Under the pieces are notes generated by a model. It was given only the letters and a program-made list of their open reading frames with translations. It was not told the origin of the DNA and ran no database searches. Positions 1 through 11,800 of a DNA stretch of 64,000 nt are shown in pieces. Location of the stretch: assembly GCF_000003815.2 (NCBI RefSeq), contig NC_049986.1, forward strand, positions 21,312,191-21,376,190. Reading direction: 5' to 3'. Position 1 is the first letter of the stretch. Every line of letters starts with the position of its first letter. This DNA is from Branchiostoma floridae. Its lineage: Eukaryota > Chordata > Leptocardii > Amphioxiformes > Branchiostomatidae. The position numbers and the translations under genes were made by a program.

Positions 1-358
1 TTGACGTTATCTACCTGTGTCTTATAACCGCCATATTCGGCGTAAGCTTCGCAAGCACGCGGCGTGGCAACAGCTGTTTATACTATATATTATAGTCATT
101 ATCTTAGTCACGTTTATTACACAAAAATTGCTAAGTTTGGCAAATAATGTATTACTACTAACAACTACAAACTATCCACACTAGCATACTAATCTAACAT
201 TATTACTTAATACTAAAATACTGTGACTAACGTTATATCTGTCTGTCTCACAAGCGACCTTAAAGTTTTCGGATCAAGATTTGGCTCCAAGACTAAGAAC
301 GTTTGCCCCCCATGAAGACTTAGAACTTGCTATAGTGAGTGTTGTTGTGTTATTCCAG

Positions 359-3300
359 TGTGTGGGCTACTTCAACCCGATGGTGGCGTTAATCTGGAAC
401 GGAACGTACGAACTGGCGGCCCGGAACAACTACCTGCTGAAAACTCAGACTGGGGAACCGTACAACTACACTTACCTGTAGGCTTTCGGATCATACTTTG
501 TCATGTCATTTTCATGTCATGCATTTGCGCAAACTGAGAACCACATTATTCAGAACACCGTGCGAGAGTGTGACGTAAACGATGGGTTGTTGGATTGGAA
601 GTCGGTATCGGCCCCCGTCCCGGTTCGATGACGATTGATAGGTCATGAAGTATATAAACGTAGCTTCTGTTACTCCCAAAACAAAATAACAGTGTCAATA
701 TCAATATCCTGAAGAATACATAAGGACTAGTTGAAAAATTTGCTAGCCCATACTTTAAAGTTGTCTTGAAACGAAAGTTGAATTTCTTTCCATAATTTTA
801 TGCGCCAACATAGATGAATGTAGCCTGGGTACCATCCGGGTAGTAGTTCGCTCTTATGTTCGCTTCTGCTACAGCAGAGAAGCGACTTTATATAGTGTAT
901 GATAAATGTCAGAGCGAGAAGCAACTGTATATAGTATATAATGAACGCCGGAGCGAACTACTTTACGGATGGTACCCAGGCTAAGATGAATGTTCATGCT
1001 GATAGGTTTTCCTTGTTTTCAATAACCAGAGGTTACCCAGAGGTGTCCCAGCTGGACTTCACGAACCCCGCCGCCGTGACGTGGTACCAGTCCCAGCTGG
1101 AGTACGCTATCGGGATGGGGTTCCGCGGCTGGATGCAGGACTACGGGGAGTACACGCCGCCTGACTCACTCAGCTTCGACGGCACGGACGGTACAGTAAA
1201 TTCCTCAAAAGCCAAAGCAGTGAACATGATATTTCAGGCACACGTTGCCTAGGACATTGTTGGAACATCAGATTCAGGCGGACCGCTACCGTTAACGCCG
1301 TGTAAATGTTTTTAAAAATCTCCACATACCCTGCCCTGTCGAACAAAGGCCCCCGCGCGGCTTTGTTTATCTCACTTTTATTGTTGCTAAGGCCTTTCTT
1401 TTCACGTGACGTTACAGTCGCGTTCGAACTTTCGGACGGCCATGTTGTATGATAAGCTGCTCGATCTCCACACTATTGTGCGTTGCGTATGTTGTGTTGA
1501 AGGATTTTTTTTTAAATTCAGAAATAGGCTGGATGGTTGTCGTACTAAATGCGAGTCAAAACTATGAGAATTGAAAACAGGTAGCTGTATGTAGAGTAGA
1601 CAGAAAGGAAATATATTGCGAGCAACTACGGCATATTTCACCCTCCCTCGTGACCAAATCAAAAAATGGCATGTGTCCGTAAACAGTGACTGACAGAAGG
1701 GGAAACGAAGCAGATAAACTGCCTCCTAGAGTCTTCGCCTCAGTCCAGAGTACTGAAATGCCATCCGCTACTGATAGGGTTTCAACAGTGCAGTTGCAAC
1801 AGATAACTACATGTTGGCGCAGGTTGGGAGAAACAAACAATCTTGCAGAGAGAGCAAAAAGTTTAAATGGCCATCTCTCGTTACAGTTTAGCCATTAATT
1901 CTATAGATAACATTAGATATGAAAATAGATACTAGTACATAAAATGATTAACAAATGTTTCTTATGTCTTCAGGACTAGAGATGCACAACAAATTTGTGC
2001 TCCTGTACCAGAACGCGACCTATGACCTCCTGACCCGGAAGTACCCATCATCAGAACCAGATAAATACGCGCCGGACTTCGTGGTTTACGTCAGGTGGGT
2101 ACAAATCCAACAGCTGTCATGTCTTAGCTGTGCGATAAAAAGCTTGAAGTCCTACTTTGTATATTTCTTGTTCACTTTCTCGCGCTTGACTCTGACACCA
2201 ATGATTGTCAGGTTGACTTCGCCATGGAAACTTCGTGAAACATTACGGAAAATAAGTTCATAAAAAATTAATGCATCAGACTCTATTTTGGAAGTCACTT
2301 CTGGACACAACTTACTCGAGAAAACGGTTTTATTATTTGTTCTATTATTACAGGTCAGGTTATACGGGCTCTCAACGGTACACCTGGTCTCACTGGACAG
2401 GCGATCCTACCTCCGACTGGTAAGTCTTGCAGTAATGTAATCTTACTGATTTCTACACATCCAAACAGCTGATCAGAATAAAGAAAGATTAGAGTCATCA
2501 ATTGCCGTTAAATTTGACAAGAACAGAATGCATTCAATCAATTTGACATTCTTGAAAATGACATTTAACCATGACATGGTTGTGTGGAATAGCGTGGCTT
2601 CAAATACAACTTCTACTGAAGGTCTTGCGATGGATTTGTTACACGCTTTGTCATGGAGATATGCGTCGGTCCATCCGCAGGTCCCACTCCAGCGGCCTTC
2701 CCGCCCAGATCATCGCCAGCCTCACGGTCGGTCTGTCGGGGATGCCTTACTCCGGGTCAGACATAGGTGAGGAAATATTACCTGTTTTGAGAATGAAGTT
2801 ATCGTAACAATTAAATAGAACGACATCATATATAAGTCTATGTGTTGTTTGATCTAGAACATATTGATAAGTCACATTCCAGAAGTTAGTGGGTAAAATA
2901 CCAGAGGAAAACTAAAGAACCGGTCGAAAATGAGGTCTTTCCTTCTATTTGTCACAAGTTTAGAAAAGCGTTTGTTCAGCACAATGGCAAGATATTCTCT
3001 GTCACTTGCCATGGTTTCGAAGAAAAATCCCCGAAAAAAAAAGTCGAGCCAGACAGGATTCGAACCTGCAATCTTTTTTTTTTAAGACAGACGCGATATC
3101 CATTACTCTACTGGCCCGGTCTTATAACCACCTGTCAGACAAGTGACCCAATCGTTTTCAGTGGTTCTGACTGATCAAAAATCGTTAGAGACATAGTGTT
3201 GGTTTACAGAATACAAAATGTCAGTCATAGTGATTGAAAGCGCTTCTGGGCACGGACCTTGGCAGTCGGGCTGTGCCCCATTCCGTGCCTGAATGGGCAC

Positions 3301-6300
3301 GGAACGGGGCGGGCACGGGTTGGGGCTGACACCCCTATACCGTGGCACGACACCCCTATACCGTGCCCTAGGCACAGTGGATAACATTCCACTGCCTTTA
3401 TAGCATAGCTATGGCCTTAGATGCTACATGTGACTACTTTTACTTTAACTATTAACGTTTGCCGTTTCCAGGCGGGTTTGTGTGGTACCTGACTCCCCCG
3501 CCGACTGAAGAGCTGTGGTGCCGCTGGGCAGAGGTGGGCTGCTTCAGCGGGACCATGCACGAACAAGGTAAGGACAACCATGCACAAGAACAAGGTAAGA
3601 ACAACCATGCACGAACAAGGTAAGACCACCGATCGTCGAACAAGGTTAGAACACCAGTCTTCGAACAAGGTAAGAACACCGTTCTTCGTACAAGGTAGTA
3701 ACACTGTTCGTCGAACAATGTAAGACCACCGTTCTTCGAACAAGGTAAGAACAACCATGCACGAACAAGGTTAGGACAACCATGCACGAACAAGTTAAGA
3801 ACTATAAGCACGTTCACCGTTTCAAGTACGTATGCGCAGCGACAGGAATTGTGAGTACTATGTCTTCACGCCCTTCTTGAAATCAGAGTCCATACTCGTA
3901 CTGCTTTCTGGTTACACATACTGCAAGCTCCTTGGTCAAACCGAGGAAAATATTCTACCTCGATCTTTGGTCAGACAAAGGGAAAACAATTCTTCACTCC
4001 CTCGCGGATCCCCGAGGGCCTAATGATAAATCGACTACAATTTGACTCTAGCTCTAACTCCAGTGACCAAATGACTTCATAATATTTGAGTTAGCTATAT
4101 AAAATGAGAAAGAAAGCTTTTAGTAGCTCACAGCGATATCGAGCTAACTGGATGGATTATTATTGTATTATCATATAGCCAGGCGCCGCGGACCAATCAG
4201 AAGGCCCCGTTCCACGTTGGTTATGACGCCGTAACACGTNNNNNNNNNNNNNNNNNNNNNNNNNNNNNNNNNNNNNNNNNNNNNNNNNNNNNNNNNNNNN
4301 NNNNNNNNNNNNNNNNNNNNNNNNNNNNNNNNNNNNNNNCAGGGATTATCTCACCATATACACCTCGGGCCGGGGCATTAACCCTTTATTATTAATTATC
4401 ATTCATGTCGTTGCTAAAACAGCTAGTGGAAAGGGGTTTGGAGAGAAGACCCACATCTTCGACACCCCGGAAGGCACGCGAATCTGGCGGAAGTACGCCA
4501 AGCTGCGCACCCAGCTCTTCCCGTACCTGTACAACACCGCACACGAGGCCTACCAGGTCAGGAACAGGTACAGATCTAGTACGGGGAAGAAAAATTAAAT
4601 CAAGTGAAATCAAGCACCAAGAGACCACGTCTAGCGAAATAATAGACGTAGAACACCAGAAGCTTTTCATTGATGCACTTTAAATGATAATCCGTGTATA
4701 TCATGGTTGGTAACGTCAGCGTTAGTTTCTGACGATCTATTTGCGATAATTAAGTTCTGATAGTTGTCGAATACTTTGAAAAAAAGGATAGATTTTGAGG
4801 AATTGGTGCTTAATTTCGTAAATATCGTCGATACAATCAGGCTTGTGTGGCCCAAGTTCGTGTATAGAATAAACTAACATCACCAACGTGTATGTGCTAC
4901 CTGTTATTTCCAGACGGGTCTGCCCATCATGCGGCACCACCTGCTGGACTTTCCCAACGACACTCAGGCCATCAGTCACAACTTTCAGGTGAGTCATCGT
5001 AGAGTAAAGGTTCTTCGGTCTTTTCCAAGCAGTATGACAAACGTAATATTGACATTATTAGATGGACCACCTACGTGCTCATGAAAAATGAAAGCTGTTC
5101 CAAATTTTAGTCTGATGCTACATGCATGCATCATCTGTCTCTATTCAAAGTATATCAAAAACATGCAGACAGATTGGACTCGCTGTTCTCTTACCATCTA
5201 AGTCCAGGACACCTACATTATCACGTTCTGTACGCCCTCTTTCTGTTTACATATATCATTACCAACTTTCAAACCACGAAAAAGCAATGATCTTACTGAG
5301 CTGTTCTCGGTGTGCTCTCTCCCCAGTACATGTTCGGTCCGTCGTTCCTGGTTGCCCCGGTGATAGAAGACGGCCGGAGGGGCTGGGACGTGTACCTGCC
5401 GGAGGGGGAGACATGGATAGATGTCAGCAGTCAACTCAAGGTCAGGATGTCTGTGTTTGTGTGTGTGTGTGTTTGTCTGTGTGTGTGTGTCTGTGTGTGT
5501 GTGTGGGGGGGGGGGGGGGTGCCCCCGGGAATCTGTGTTTGTGGGCGTGTCTGTTTGTGTTTCCGGGCGACATTTATAAATTTAGTTTGGATGGATTGTA
5601 ATGATATTTGATATGCATGTAGGTTTTCAGTTACACAATCATACCCTACACAATNNNNNNNNNNNNNNNNNNNNNNNNNNNNNNNNNNNNNNNNNNNNNN
5701 NNNNNNNNNNNNNNNNNNNNNNNNNNNNNNNNNNNNNNNNNNNNNNNNNNNNNNTGAAATATGCGCACTCCCCTCCGCGCTTGAGTGTGCCGACCATTTT
5801 ATTCAACTCGCCGGCGAGCCAAAGTGCGCTTAGAAACGCGTTCGGTGGTTCGCTCGAATCATTACTGAAGTTTGTTGAAAGTCCCCGCTAAGCTCCGAAG
5901 ATCTGCGACCGCAACGGTCGATTCGGAAATCTACGGTCGGCTTACTTCCGGTAGGCTACCCGGAAGTAAGTGAATTTGGTCGCGGCTTACTTTGTCAAAT
6001 TGACGTTGTTAATAAGCACTAGAAATGTGATAAAATGACGCAGATAAGTTAGAAATAAGTTGCAAATGTCAATCTGAATGGAGATTTTCAAGTTCAGAAC
6101 ATTTGAAATTTTGGCGCCATATTTCTACATTATGTCCCTTTAAATCTTTAAAAATCTCACCTGATAACGTTACTAAGTTTACCGTAGCCTTCTGATTTGC
6201 TTTGGAAAACTAATATGAAAGAGCTTATTGTTTCTATTTTTCTCAGCATGTTTTGTCGTAACATCAAATGATTTCGTTGCGTTATTGCTTCCTTATCTTT

Positions 6301-7807
6301 GTGTGATCATATTGCAGAACGGTGAGAGTTTCCGCTCCTCTGGACGTCGTTCCCATGTTCGTTCGCGCGGGAACGATGGTGCCTCTTCTCGATCCCAGAG
6401 TTATGACCCTCAGCGATGCCGCAGATCCAAAGGTCATCACCATGAAGCGACTTCAGGTCAGTGAAAAATAGTCTAGCTGCTAATTTTCTTTGTCAACAAC
6501 AACAAATTGGGGCATTCTAGGGAAAGAGGTGCAAACTGCAGCTGTACGTGTTCTGGCGATAAACGATGCCGAAGATCCTTCTCGACTGCATTCTCGTACG
6601 CAGAGTCGAACCAAGCTGAGTTCTAGGTCGCAGGGGTTATATCTGCGAGAATATATCGATGGTAAGTTCTGTCGAAGCTTGCCGAAAATAATACGATAAC
6701 TAAATCGTATGACGAATGTGGCAGTAGTATCTAAAATGAACTATGTCTATATCCTCTATCGTAGCACCTACTGCATCTGTGGATCTGGCCCACCGAGGAC
6801 GGCTTCGCTCAGCTCGAGTTCCATGACAGGTCCTGGTGGTCCATGTATCATGTCATCTACGCAAGTGGGTAGCTTTTAGAATTTAGTTTCACTTAGTGAC
6901 ACTTACTGAATATACAGAGAGTAGCTATATGGGACAAGCTATTCTGGCTCTTTTTGTTTGTTGTAGTATTGAATTTGTATTGTCTAATTTTTCATAGTAG
7001 TTTTGTAAAGTTTAAAGGTTCACTTTGTCACCGCAGTTTTACTGAATATACTTACATGAGAGCCATGCACTTTCCAGATCCTTTCTTGTTAGTTTTTGTA
7101 ATTTTGTTATATTTTTTTTTATATTTCAGAGCACTGGATGATCGCTTTTAACGACATGACGCCAAACAGAACTAACATTCTACAGGTTTCAGCACCGTGG
7201 ACAGGTTAGTGATCATTTCCTTGTTTTTCCAACGTACAAATATTTCGCACCTTCCATACATCATACACCATATATGCTCTGATCGAGCTGTAAGGTCAGG
7301 TCTGTTCAGGTGACCACTTGTAGATAAGAAACACATGTACATAAGAAGCATCTGGCCGTTGTAACTCGTTTTTGGTGGCCCCTTAGATAATTTTCCCTTT
7401 GACATACTATAGTGACCACCTTTCCAATTAGACCAGATTTCATCCGACCCCTGAGTGAGTTTGACTGCACTCAAATATTGCGCCTTTAACATTTTCTATA
7501 TTTGTGTTAACGATGCGAAAGAAATGTCTTCGCTGATTATGACCAAACTGGCTATGTTGAAATGACGTTCTCTCTGACTAACTTCTCTCTCCTTTTAGAA
7601 ACGGTTTCCACAGTAACGACCCCCACGGGTCACGTATATCCCAAAGCAGCGTCTCTGGACAGGCTCCTCTCAGACGACGCGTCAGAAGGCTGGATAGTAG
7701 ACCATACACAGCGCACACTGTGGGTACGGGTGGTCCCTCCTAACTGCGCTGATGGCATTATATACATAGAAAATTCATCTTCATCTGACAAGACGGGCTT
7801 TGGCTGA
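359..7807 (+). CDS. Glycoside hydrolase family 31 protein, sulfoquinovosidase (YihQ)-like subgroup, 5' partial
   Basis: Thirteen exons join in phase: 359-477, 1030-1190, 1974-2094, 2354-2419, 2681-2766, 3472-3567, 4423-4556, 4914-4988, 5327-5440, 6318-6456, 6765-6864, 7130-7204, 7599-7807 (stop TGA). They give about 498 residues, the catalytic barrel and C-terminal beta domains; upstream exons lie outside the window. GH31 enzymes are retaining alpha-glycosidases. The nucleophile motif reads WMQDYGEYTP (Asp codon 1139-1141), and the acid/base region reads RSGYTGSQ...HWTGDPTSDW (likely Asp codon 2403-2405). The DYGEY form resembles bacterial YihQ-type enzymes rather than the WxDMNE of lysosomal alpha-glucosidase, so the substrate may be an unusual glycoside; this is inference. 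The barrel ends with FGPSFLVAPVIEDGRRGWDVYLP and VPMFVRAGTMVPLL, typical GH31 blocks. Phase breaks once, between 5440 and 6318, across an assembly gap. Family confident, substrate unknown. Confidence 0.88.
821..983. mobile_element. Foldback MITE with 9-bp target duplication in GH31 intron
   Basis: A 163-bp element has long imperfect terminal inverted repeats, beginning TAGCCTGGGTACCATCCGGG and ending with its inverse (GGATGGTACCCAGGCTA). It is flanked on both sides by the direct repeat agatgaatg (812-820 and 984-992), a 9-bp target-site duplication as made by Mutator-like transposons. No coding capacity. It ends 46 bp before the acceptor of the exon starting at 1030. Confidence 0.8.
1191..1973. 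other. GH31 intron, no recognisable content
   Basis: This 783-bp intron between the exon carrying the catalytic nucleophile and the next exon is AT-rich. I see no repeat family, RNA gene or conserved reading frame in it. Confidence 0.5.
3043..3122 (-). pseudogene. Degenerate tRNA-Arg-like sequence with A-tract in place of the anticodon arm
   Basis: Read on the minus strand, the 5' part (GGCC....TAATGGATA.CGCGTCTG) matches the acceptor, D-arm and A-box region of eukaryotic tRNA-Arg, and the 3' part (GATTGCAGGTTCGAATCCTG) is a perfect T-arm with B-box. Acceptor ends still pair (gaccgggcc with the ggctcg-type end, imperfectly). The anticodon stem-loop is replaced by a run of about eleven A. It cannot be a functional tRNA. 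It may be a tRNA pseudogene or the head of a tRNA-derived SINE. Confidence 0.7.
3330..3450 (+). repeat. SINE-like tail fragment
   Basis: The stretch ending ggcacagtggataacattccactgcc...atggcctta matches the 3' parts of the repeats at 10585-10815 and 59205-59500 (cacagtggataacacctcactgcccct and cacattgaataacaacccactgcccct). It sits just upstream of the exon at 3472. Immediately before it, the unit acacccctataccgtg occurs twice. Confidence 0.6.
3561..3803 (+). repeat. 25-bp minisatellite made of an exon end plus its 5' splice site
   Basis: About ten copies of a 25-bp unit, consensus gaacaaggtaagaacaaccatgcac, start in the last seven coding bases of the exon 3472-3567 (GAACAAG) and run into the intron. 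Most copies keep a good donor, CAAG followed by gtaag(a/g); some are broken (gttag, atgtaag, gttaag). The array therefore offers up to six or seven alternative 5' splice sites 25 bp apart. Confidence 0.9.
4240..4339. other. Assembly gap (100 N)
   Basis: Exactly 100 unknown bases inside the intron between GH31 exons 3472-3567 and 4423-4556. Reading phase continues across it, so no exon need be missing here. The fixed length suggests a placeholder of unknown true size. Confidence 0.99.
5450..5520 (+). repeat. (TG)n microsatellite ending in a G-run
   Basis: Interrupted TG dinucleotides directly behind the donor of exon 5327-5440, ending in a run of about fifteen G. Such G-runs often break assemblies, and an N gap follows 135 bp later. 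Confidence 0.95.
5655..5754. other. Assembly gap (100 N), probably hiding a small GH31 exon
   Basis: Exactly 100 N between GH31 exons 5327-5440 (ends in phase 0) and 6318-6456 (needs two bases of a codon from the preceding exon). The phases disagree, and related enzymes have roughly 6-12 more residues between LK and TVRVSAPLD. A short exon of length 3n+2 is probably lost here. Confidence 0.9.
5941..5970. promoter_or_regulatory. Palindromic pair of ETS-type CCGGAAGT sites in an intron
   Basis: cttacttccgg and ccggaagtaag form a perfect 11-bp inverted repeat with a 8-bp centre. Each arm contains CCGGAAGT, the core of ETS/GABP sites. The surroundings (5755-5990) are GC- and CpG-richer than the rest of the intron. 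It may be a regulatory element or just a hairpin; function is not shown by sequence. Confidence 0.4.
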
Positions 7808-7981
7808 TCGCGTCTTGTTTTGTAGGAAGGGATATACCTTTAGTGTATCATCAAGAAATACTTTTTTTAATATTAGTTCTGACGTTTAATAGCTTAATTG
7901 GCATAATAGGTAAAGTATTAAATGCAAATGACGGATGTCAGACCGCGGTATGGTTTATAATTTGTTGAATGTCGTTGTACA

Positions 7982-7987
7982 AATAAA
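7982..7987 (+). terminator. Polyadenylation signal of the GH31 gene
   Basis: AATAAA, 175 bp after the GH31 stop codon and the first canonical signal there, so the 3' UTR probably ends near 8005. Confidence 0.65.
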
Positions 7988-8007
7988 GAGTAATCGTGGT
8001 GATATGT

Positions 8008-8700
8008 GACAGAGCTCTGCCATGACTATTCGGTTCTGTCTCGATGATTATCAGAATATTATTAAGAAAAATCCCTGCTAAATATAATGATTTTCTTGTG
8101 GGAGCAATAAGATGCGTCGGTCAGATACACAGAATGTTGTAGTAGCGAAACTTGACAGGAATAAACATTTAGATGTCGATAAGGATATTTGTAACTTAGT
8201 ATCTATGGTTTCATAATAGAGAAAGGTACCATTTTGAGGCAAGCACAGAGCTCAGAAAATTCTGAGTCGATAGTTGATATATCGAATTTGAGACAAGGGC
8301 ATACTCAAGACCATTTTTTTCTTCGGGTCAACTGAGTTCTGAGTCAACAGACGCTTCTCAGACATGCCTCCTCCTGTCGTCCTGAGCTAAAGCCGCAGTA
8401 CCGTACCCAGAGGCAAGTCTGCGAGTCCTAATTTCACGCTGTCCTAGTTACAGACCTGTCCGACGGGACACTGCCGCCACGCGTCACCAACGACTTGTAA
8501 CTAACGAAGTTAAACAAAGGCATCATAACACATAATGGAGCTTTGTTTGACTGTGATTTAAAGCTACAGTATACTAAAGGAAAAGTGAATTTGTTAAAGT
8601 CTGATCCGTTCTTTCAGAATTTTATCGGAGTACCGGAGTTGTGGCGAACAGTTAAACTAGCGCGGCCACTGTGAATATACCATTGTGTGAATGTGTCAAG
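8008..8700. other. Intergenic spacer between GH31 and Kelch genes
   Basis: About 0.7 kb without a credible reading frame or recognisable repeat. Its distal end is the upstream promoter region of the Kelch gene. Confidence 0.5.
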
Positions 8701-8708
8701 TATATAAA
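8701..8708 (+). promoter_or_regulatory. TATA box of the BTB-Kelch gene
   Basis: TATATAAAGG lies 151 bp upstream of the ATG at 8852, giving a predicted transcription start near 8730 and a 5' UTR of about 120 bases. The sequence just downstream contains gtcacgta and a G-run. No intron is needed between this site and the start codon. Confidence 0.55.
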
Positions 8709-8851
8709 GGCGGATGTCACGTATGGGGGGCGAGGCACGAATCGGTAACTTAGGCGGGTCAAAGTTCGATAAGTCATATTTTCTTCACCTCTGTAAATAA
8801 TCAAGCAAGCCGCACCTCAGAGAGCGCGACGTGAGGACTTTGTGCGACAAC

Positions 8852-11800
8852 ATGGCTGCCATTGCGGACACCCGTCCCGCTGAAAACAACGTCAACACGG
8901 CCCACAAAAGCGTGGTGCTCGGTAAGTTCGAGGACCACTGCTCGGTGCTGACGGCGTGCCTGCAGGCCATGCGGCGAGAGGAGCTTCTCTGTGACGTGAT
9001 CCTAGTGGTGGAGGGGAAGACCATCCCTGCACACAGGGTCGTGCTGGCCGCCTGCAGCGACTACTTCCTTTCCGTCTTTACTTCAGAAGCGGAGGGGACT
9101 GAAGAACAGCGGCAAGACACGACGATTCACGAGGTCGCCAACGCCAACTTCGACGCCGTGCACAAGATCGTGGCCATGATGTACTCCGGCGAGCTCGCGC
9201 TCAGCCCCGAGACCATTGAAGACCTCCTCCTGGCCGCACAGATCCTCCAAGTGGCCAAGGCCACCGACTTCTGCGTGCAGTATCTCCAGACACAGGTCGA
9301 CAGAGAGACGTGTCTACAGTTTCTGAGCATCGCTGATAAATTCGAGCTCCCCGACCTGGACAGAAGGTACATACTTCAGCACGTACACGAGAACTTTTCC
9401 GAAATCTCTACGACGGAAGACTTTATCAATCTTGACAGTGAGACCGTGCAAGAGATCTTGAGCAGCGATAGGCTTGTAGTTTCGACGGAGAAGGAGGTGT
9501 TTGAGGCAGGGAGAAGATGGTTAGCGCACGATGAGGAGAGATACGAACATGCAGAAGCTGTCTTGGGACGGGTGCGTTTTTCATTCATGTCGCAAGAGGA
9601 CCTTCTGCAAGCGGTATGTGAGAATGTGCTGACAGGTGGGTCATCTTATGAACTAATTTTTTTCTGGCAATATTTGAATGGCCTTGAATCTGGATATTAA
9701 TCTTAATGCGAACCTCGGTAAAGGAAAGGCTGGACGACTATCAACACAGCTGTACAATGTCCTTGGCATGCCATACGTCAACACTGAAACGACATCGACA
9801 AGAAGTAACTAACTATGTTTAGCCATTCTTGACACCTGTCAGACGACGACGGCACCTAGTTTGTCTTTGGCGTGTATGCAGTCAAAGACACGCATCTACA
9901 ACGTGACACTGCGTGGTATTCAAATTCTATCTAGTGAACTATCATTTCAAAGTTGGAATGTTCTAAAAAGTCAAAATATTTGGAGTCCTAAAAGCAGTTT
10001 ACAATAATAGTATGATGATTTGTGACATCTTCATTTCAGTCAGGCCATTGGTAATTATCATTATTATGAGATATTTGACATAAGAAAATTTTTTGCGTTG
10101 TTGAATCGTTTAAAAGTTTTAAAACATCTCCACAGCTAACCCAGGGGTCATGGCGGTGGTGCAGGACGTGGTGGAAAGTCGTCTGCACCATGGCAACGGC
10201 GACTCCATCAGCCACCTAGCGGAGACCCCGCGAGGTGCACCCGTGAGGAAGCTCGTCATCCTGGGGGAGGGACATGAGGACATCCCGAGGGTCTATCAGA
10301 CTTGCAGGTGAGGGTTCGAATTCCGTGTTGTCTTTGTTGGTTGTTGTGTTTTCTTACCTTTATATGCACTTCTGTCTTCTAGCCGCCATGGTCACTAAAA
10401 TGACATAGCTAAAAAGTCATCATGATGGGCTTCCATACATCATCTCAAGTTAAAATTCAAGTTGGCCGCAGCCCAATGAAAGAATCAACTGATTTTGAAC
10501 AGATTCGTATTCTTGCGAATTCTGTTGAGGTTTTGCCTTTTCAGGGAAGAACTCTGACAAAATACCATTGATGATTTGGCGTCGAGTTGTTAGGCTAGCA
10601 GAAACGGGATCGAGAGGTCATGCGTTCGATTCCTGGCATTCCTGGCTAGACATACTTTCCTCAGTCAAACTAGGGGTATAAATGGGAGCCTGACTTTGGT
10701 TGGGCCGGGGTGAGATAATAGGCGAGAGATGTGCTCCGCGTCCCAATACCGTGGCCTAGACACAGTGGATAACACCTCACTGCCCCTCAGAAAGTCTATG
10801 AGACTATTTTTACCTTTATCCTACATGCTCCTTTCGATTGACCTTACATACAGTTACAATGGTCACCTGTTACCTGCAGATATTACGAGCAGAAATGGGA
10901 CGACTGGGTGGACCTGTCCTCCATGCCTCCGGGAACGGTTACCAGGCACGCCGTTGCCATGGTGAGCCACGCCCTGTACGTGCTGAGCGACCTTAAGGAC
11001 AGACACGAGCTGTACCGGTACGACCTGGGGGTCAAAGGTTGTTTTTTTTGTTGTTTTTTTTTTGTTTATTCATTTGCACAACAAGAAAGTACATAATTAT
11101 GACAAACGTTAAGAAAACACACACAACTACAGTTCGTAGCTTAGGAAGCTTTCGAGAAAGCACATTATACATAGTACGATAAACAATGGATTAAACAGGT
11201 GCAAGAGGAGGGGAAAGCGTACATATTCTAGGTTCTCCTCCTCTCCTTTATACCAAATAGAATTGATTAAAATCGATGAATAATAAAGTATAATAATACA
11301 TAAAATGTGATGACGATACGATAATGATAAGCAGATAATTAACGGTACGAATTACGATAAGAACTAAACATACATAATGTGTATGAGGCTACTACGTCAA
11401 AAAAGAGGAGGTTGTTTGCATATTTGTTTGAAGGTTGGAAGAAGCTGGCTGGGCCCGAGCACAGACGGACCGGGTACGCGCTCAGCGCCTGGCGGGAGCA
11501 CCTCTTCCTCATTGCCGGGAAGTGCCCGGTCACGACCGCGGTGGAGGAGTACGTGCCCACGGAAAACGAATGGAAATCTATCACAGGTCCATTTTAATGA
11601 GTTACCTAAAATTCTATAACCCTGTCACGAAAAGTTTTTATCTCCACGCACTGTCAGTTTGTACTTTGTTGAAGACCAAGATAGGTAAAGAGTATAGATT
11701 TATTTTAGTTCTATTTATCGATAAAGCTAGGAGAAGATAATTGTGACGTGATTTCCTTTATGCACATTGAAAGATACCCAGACCTAAAGCCTAAAAGTAG

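Noticed and set aside
6490-6699. Open frame that could be an extra GH31 exon
   Set aside because: Exon 6318-6456 ends in phase 0 and 6765-6864 starts in phase 0, giving family-like LHLWIWPTEDG directly; this segment lacks a good acceptor and has no GH31 similarity.
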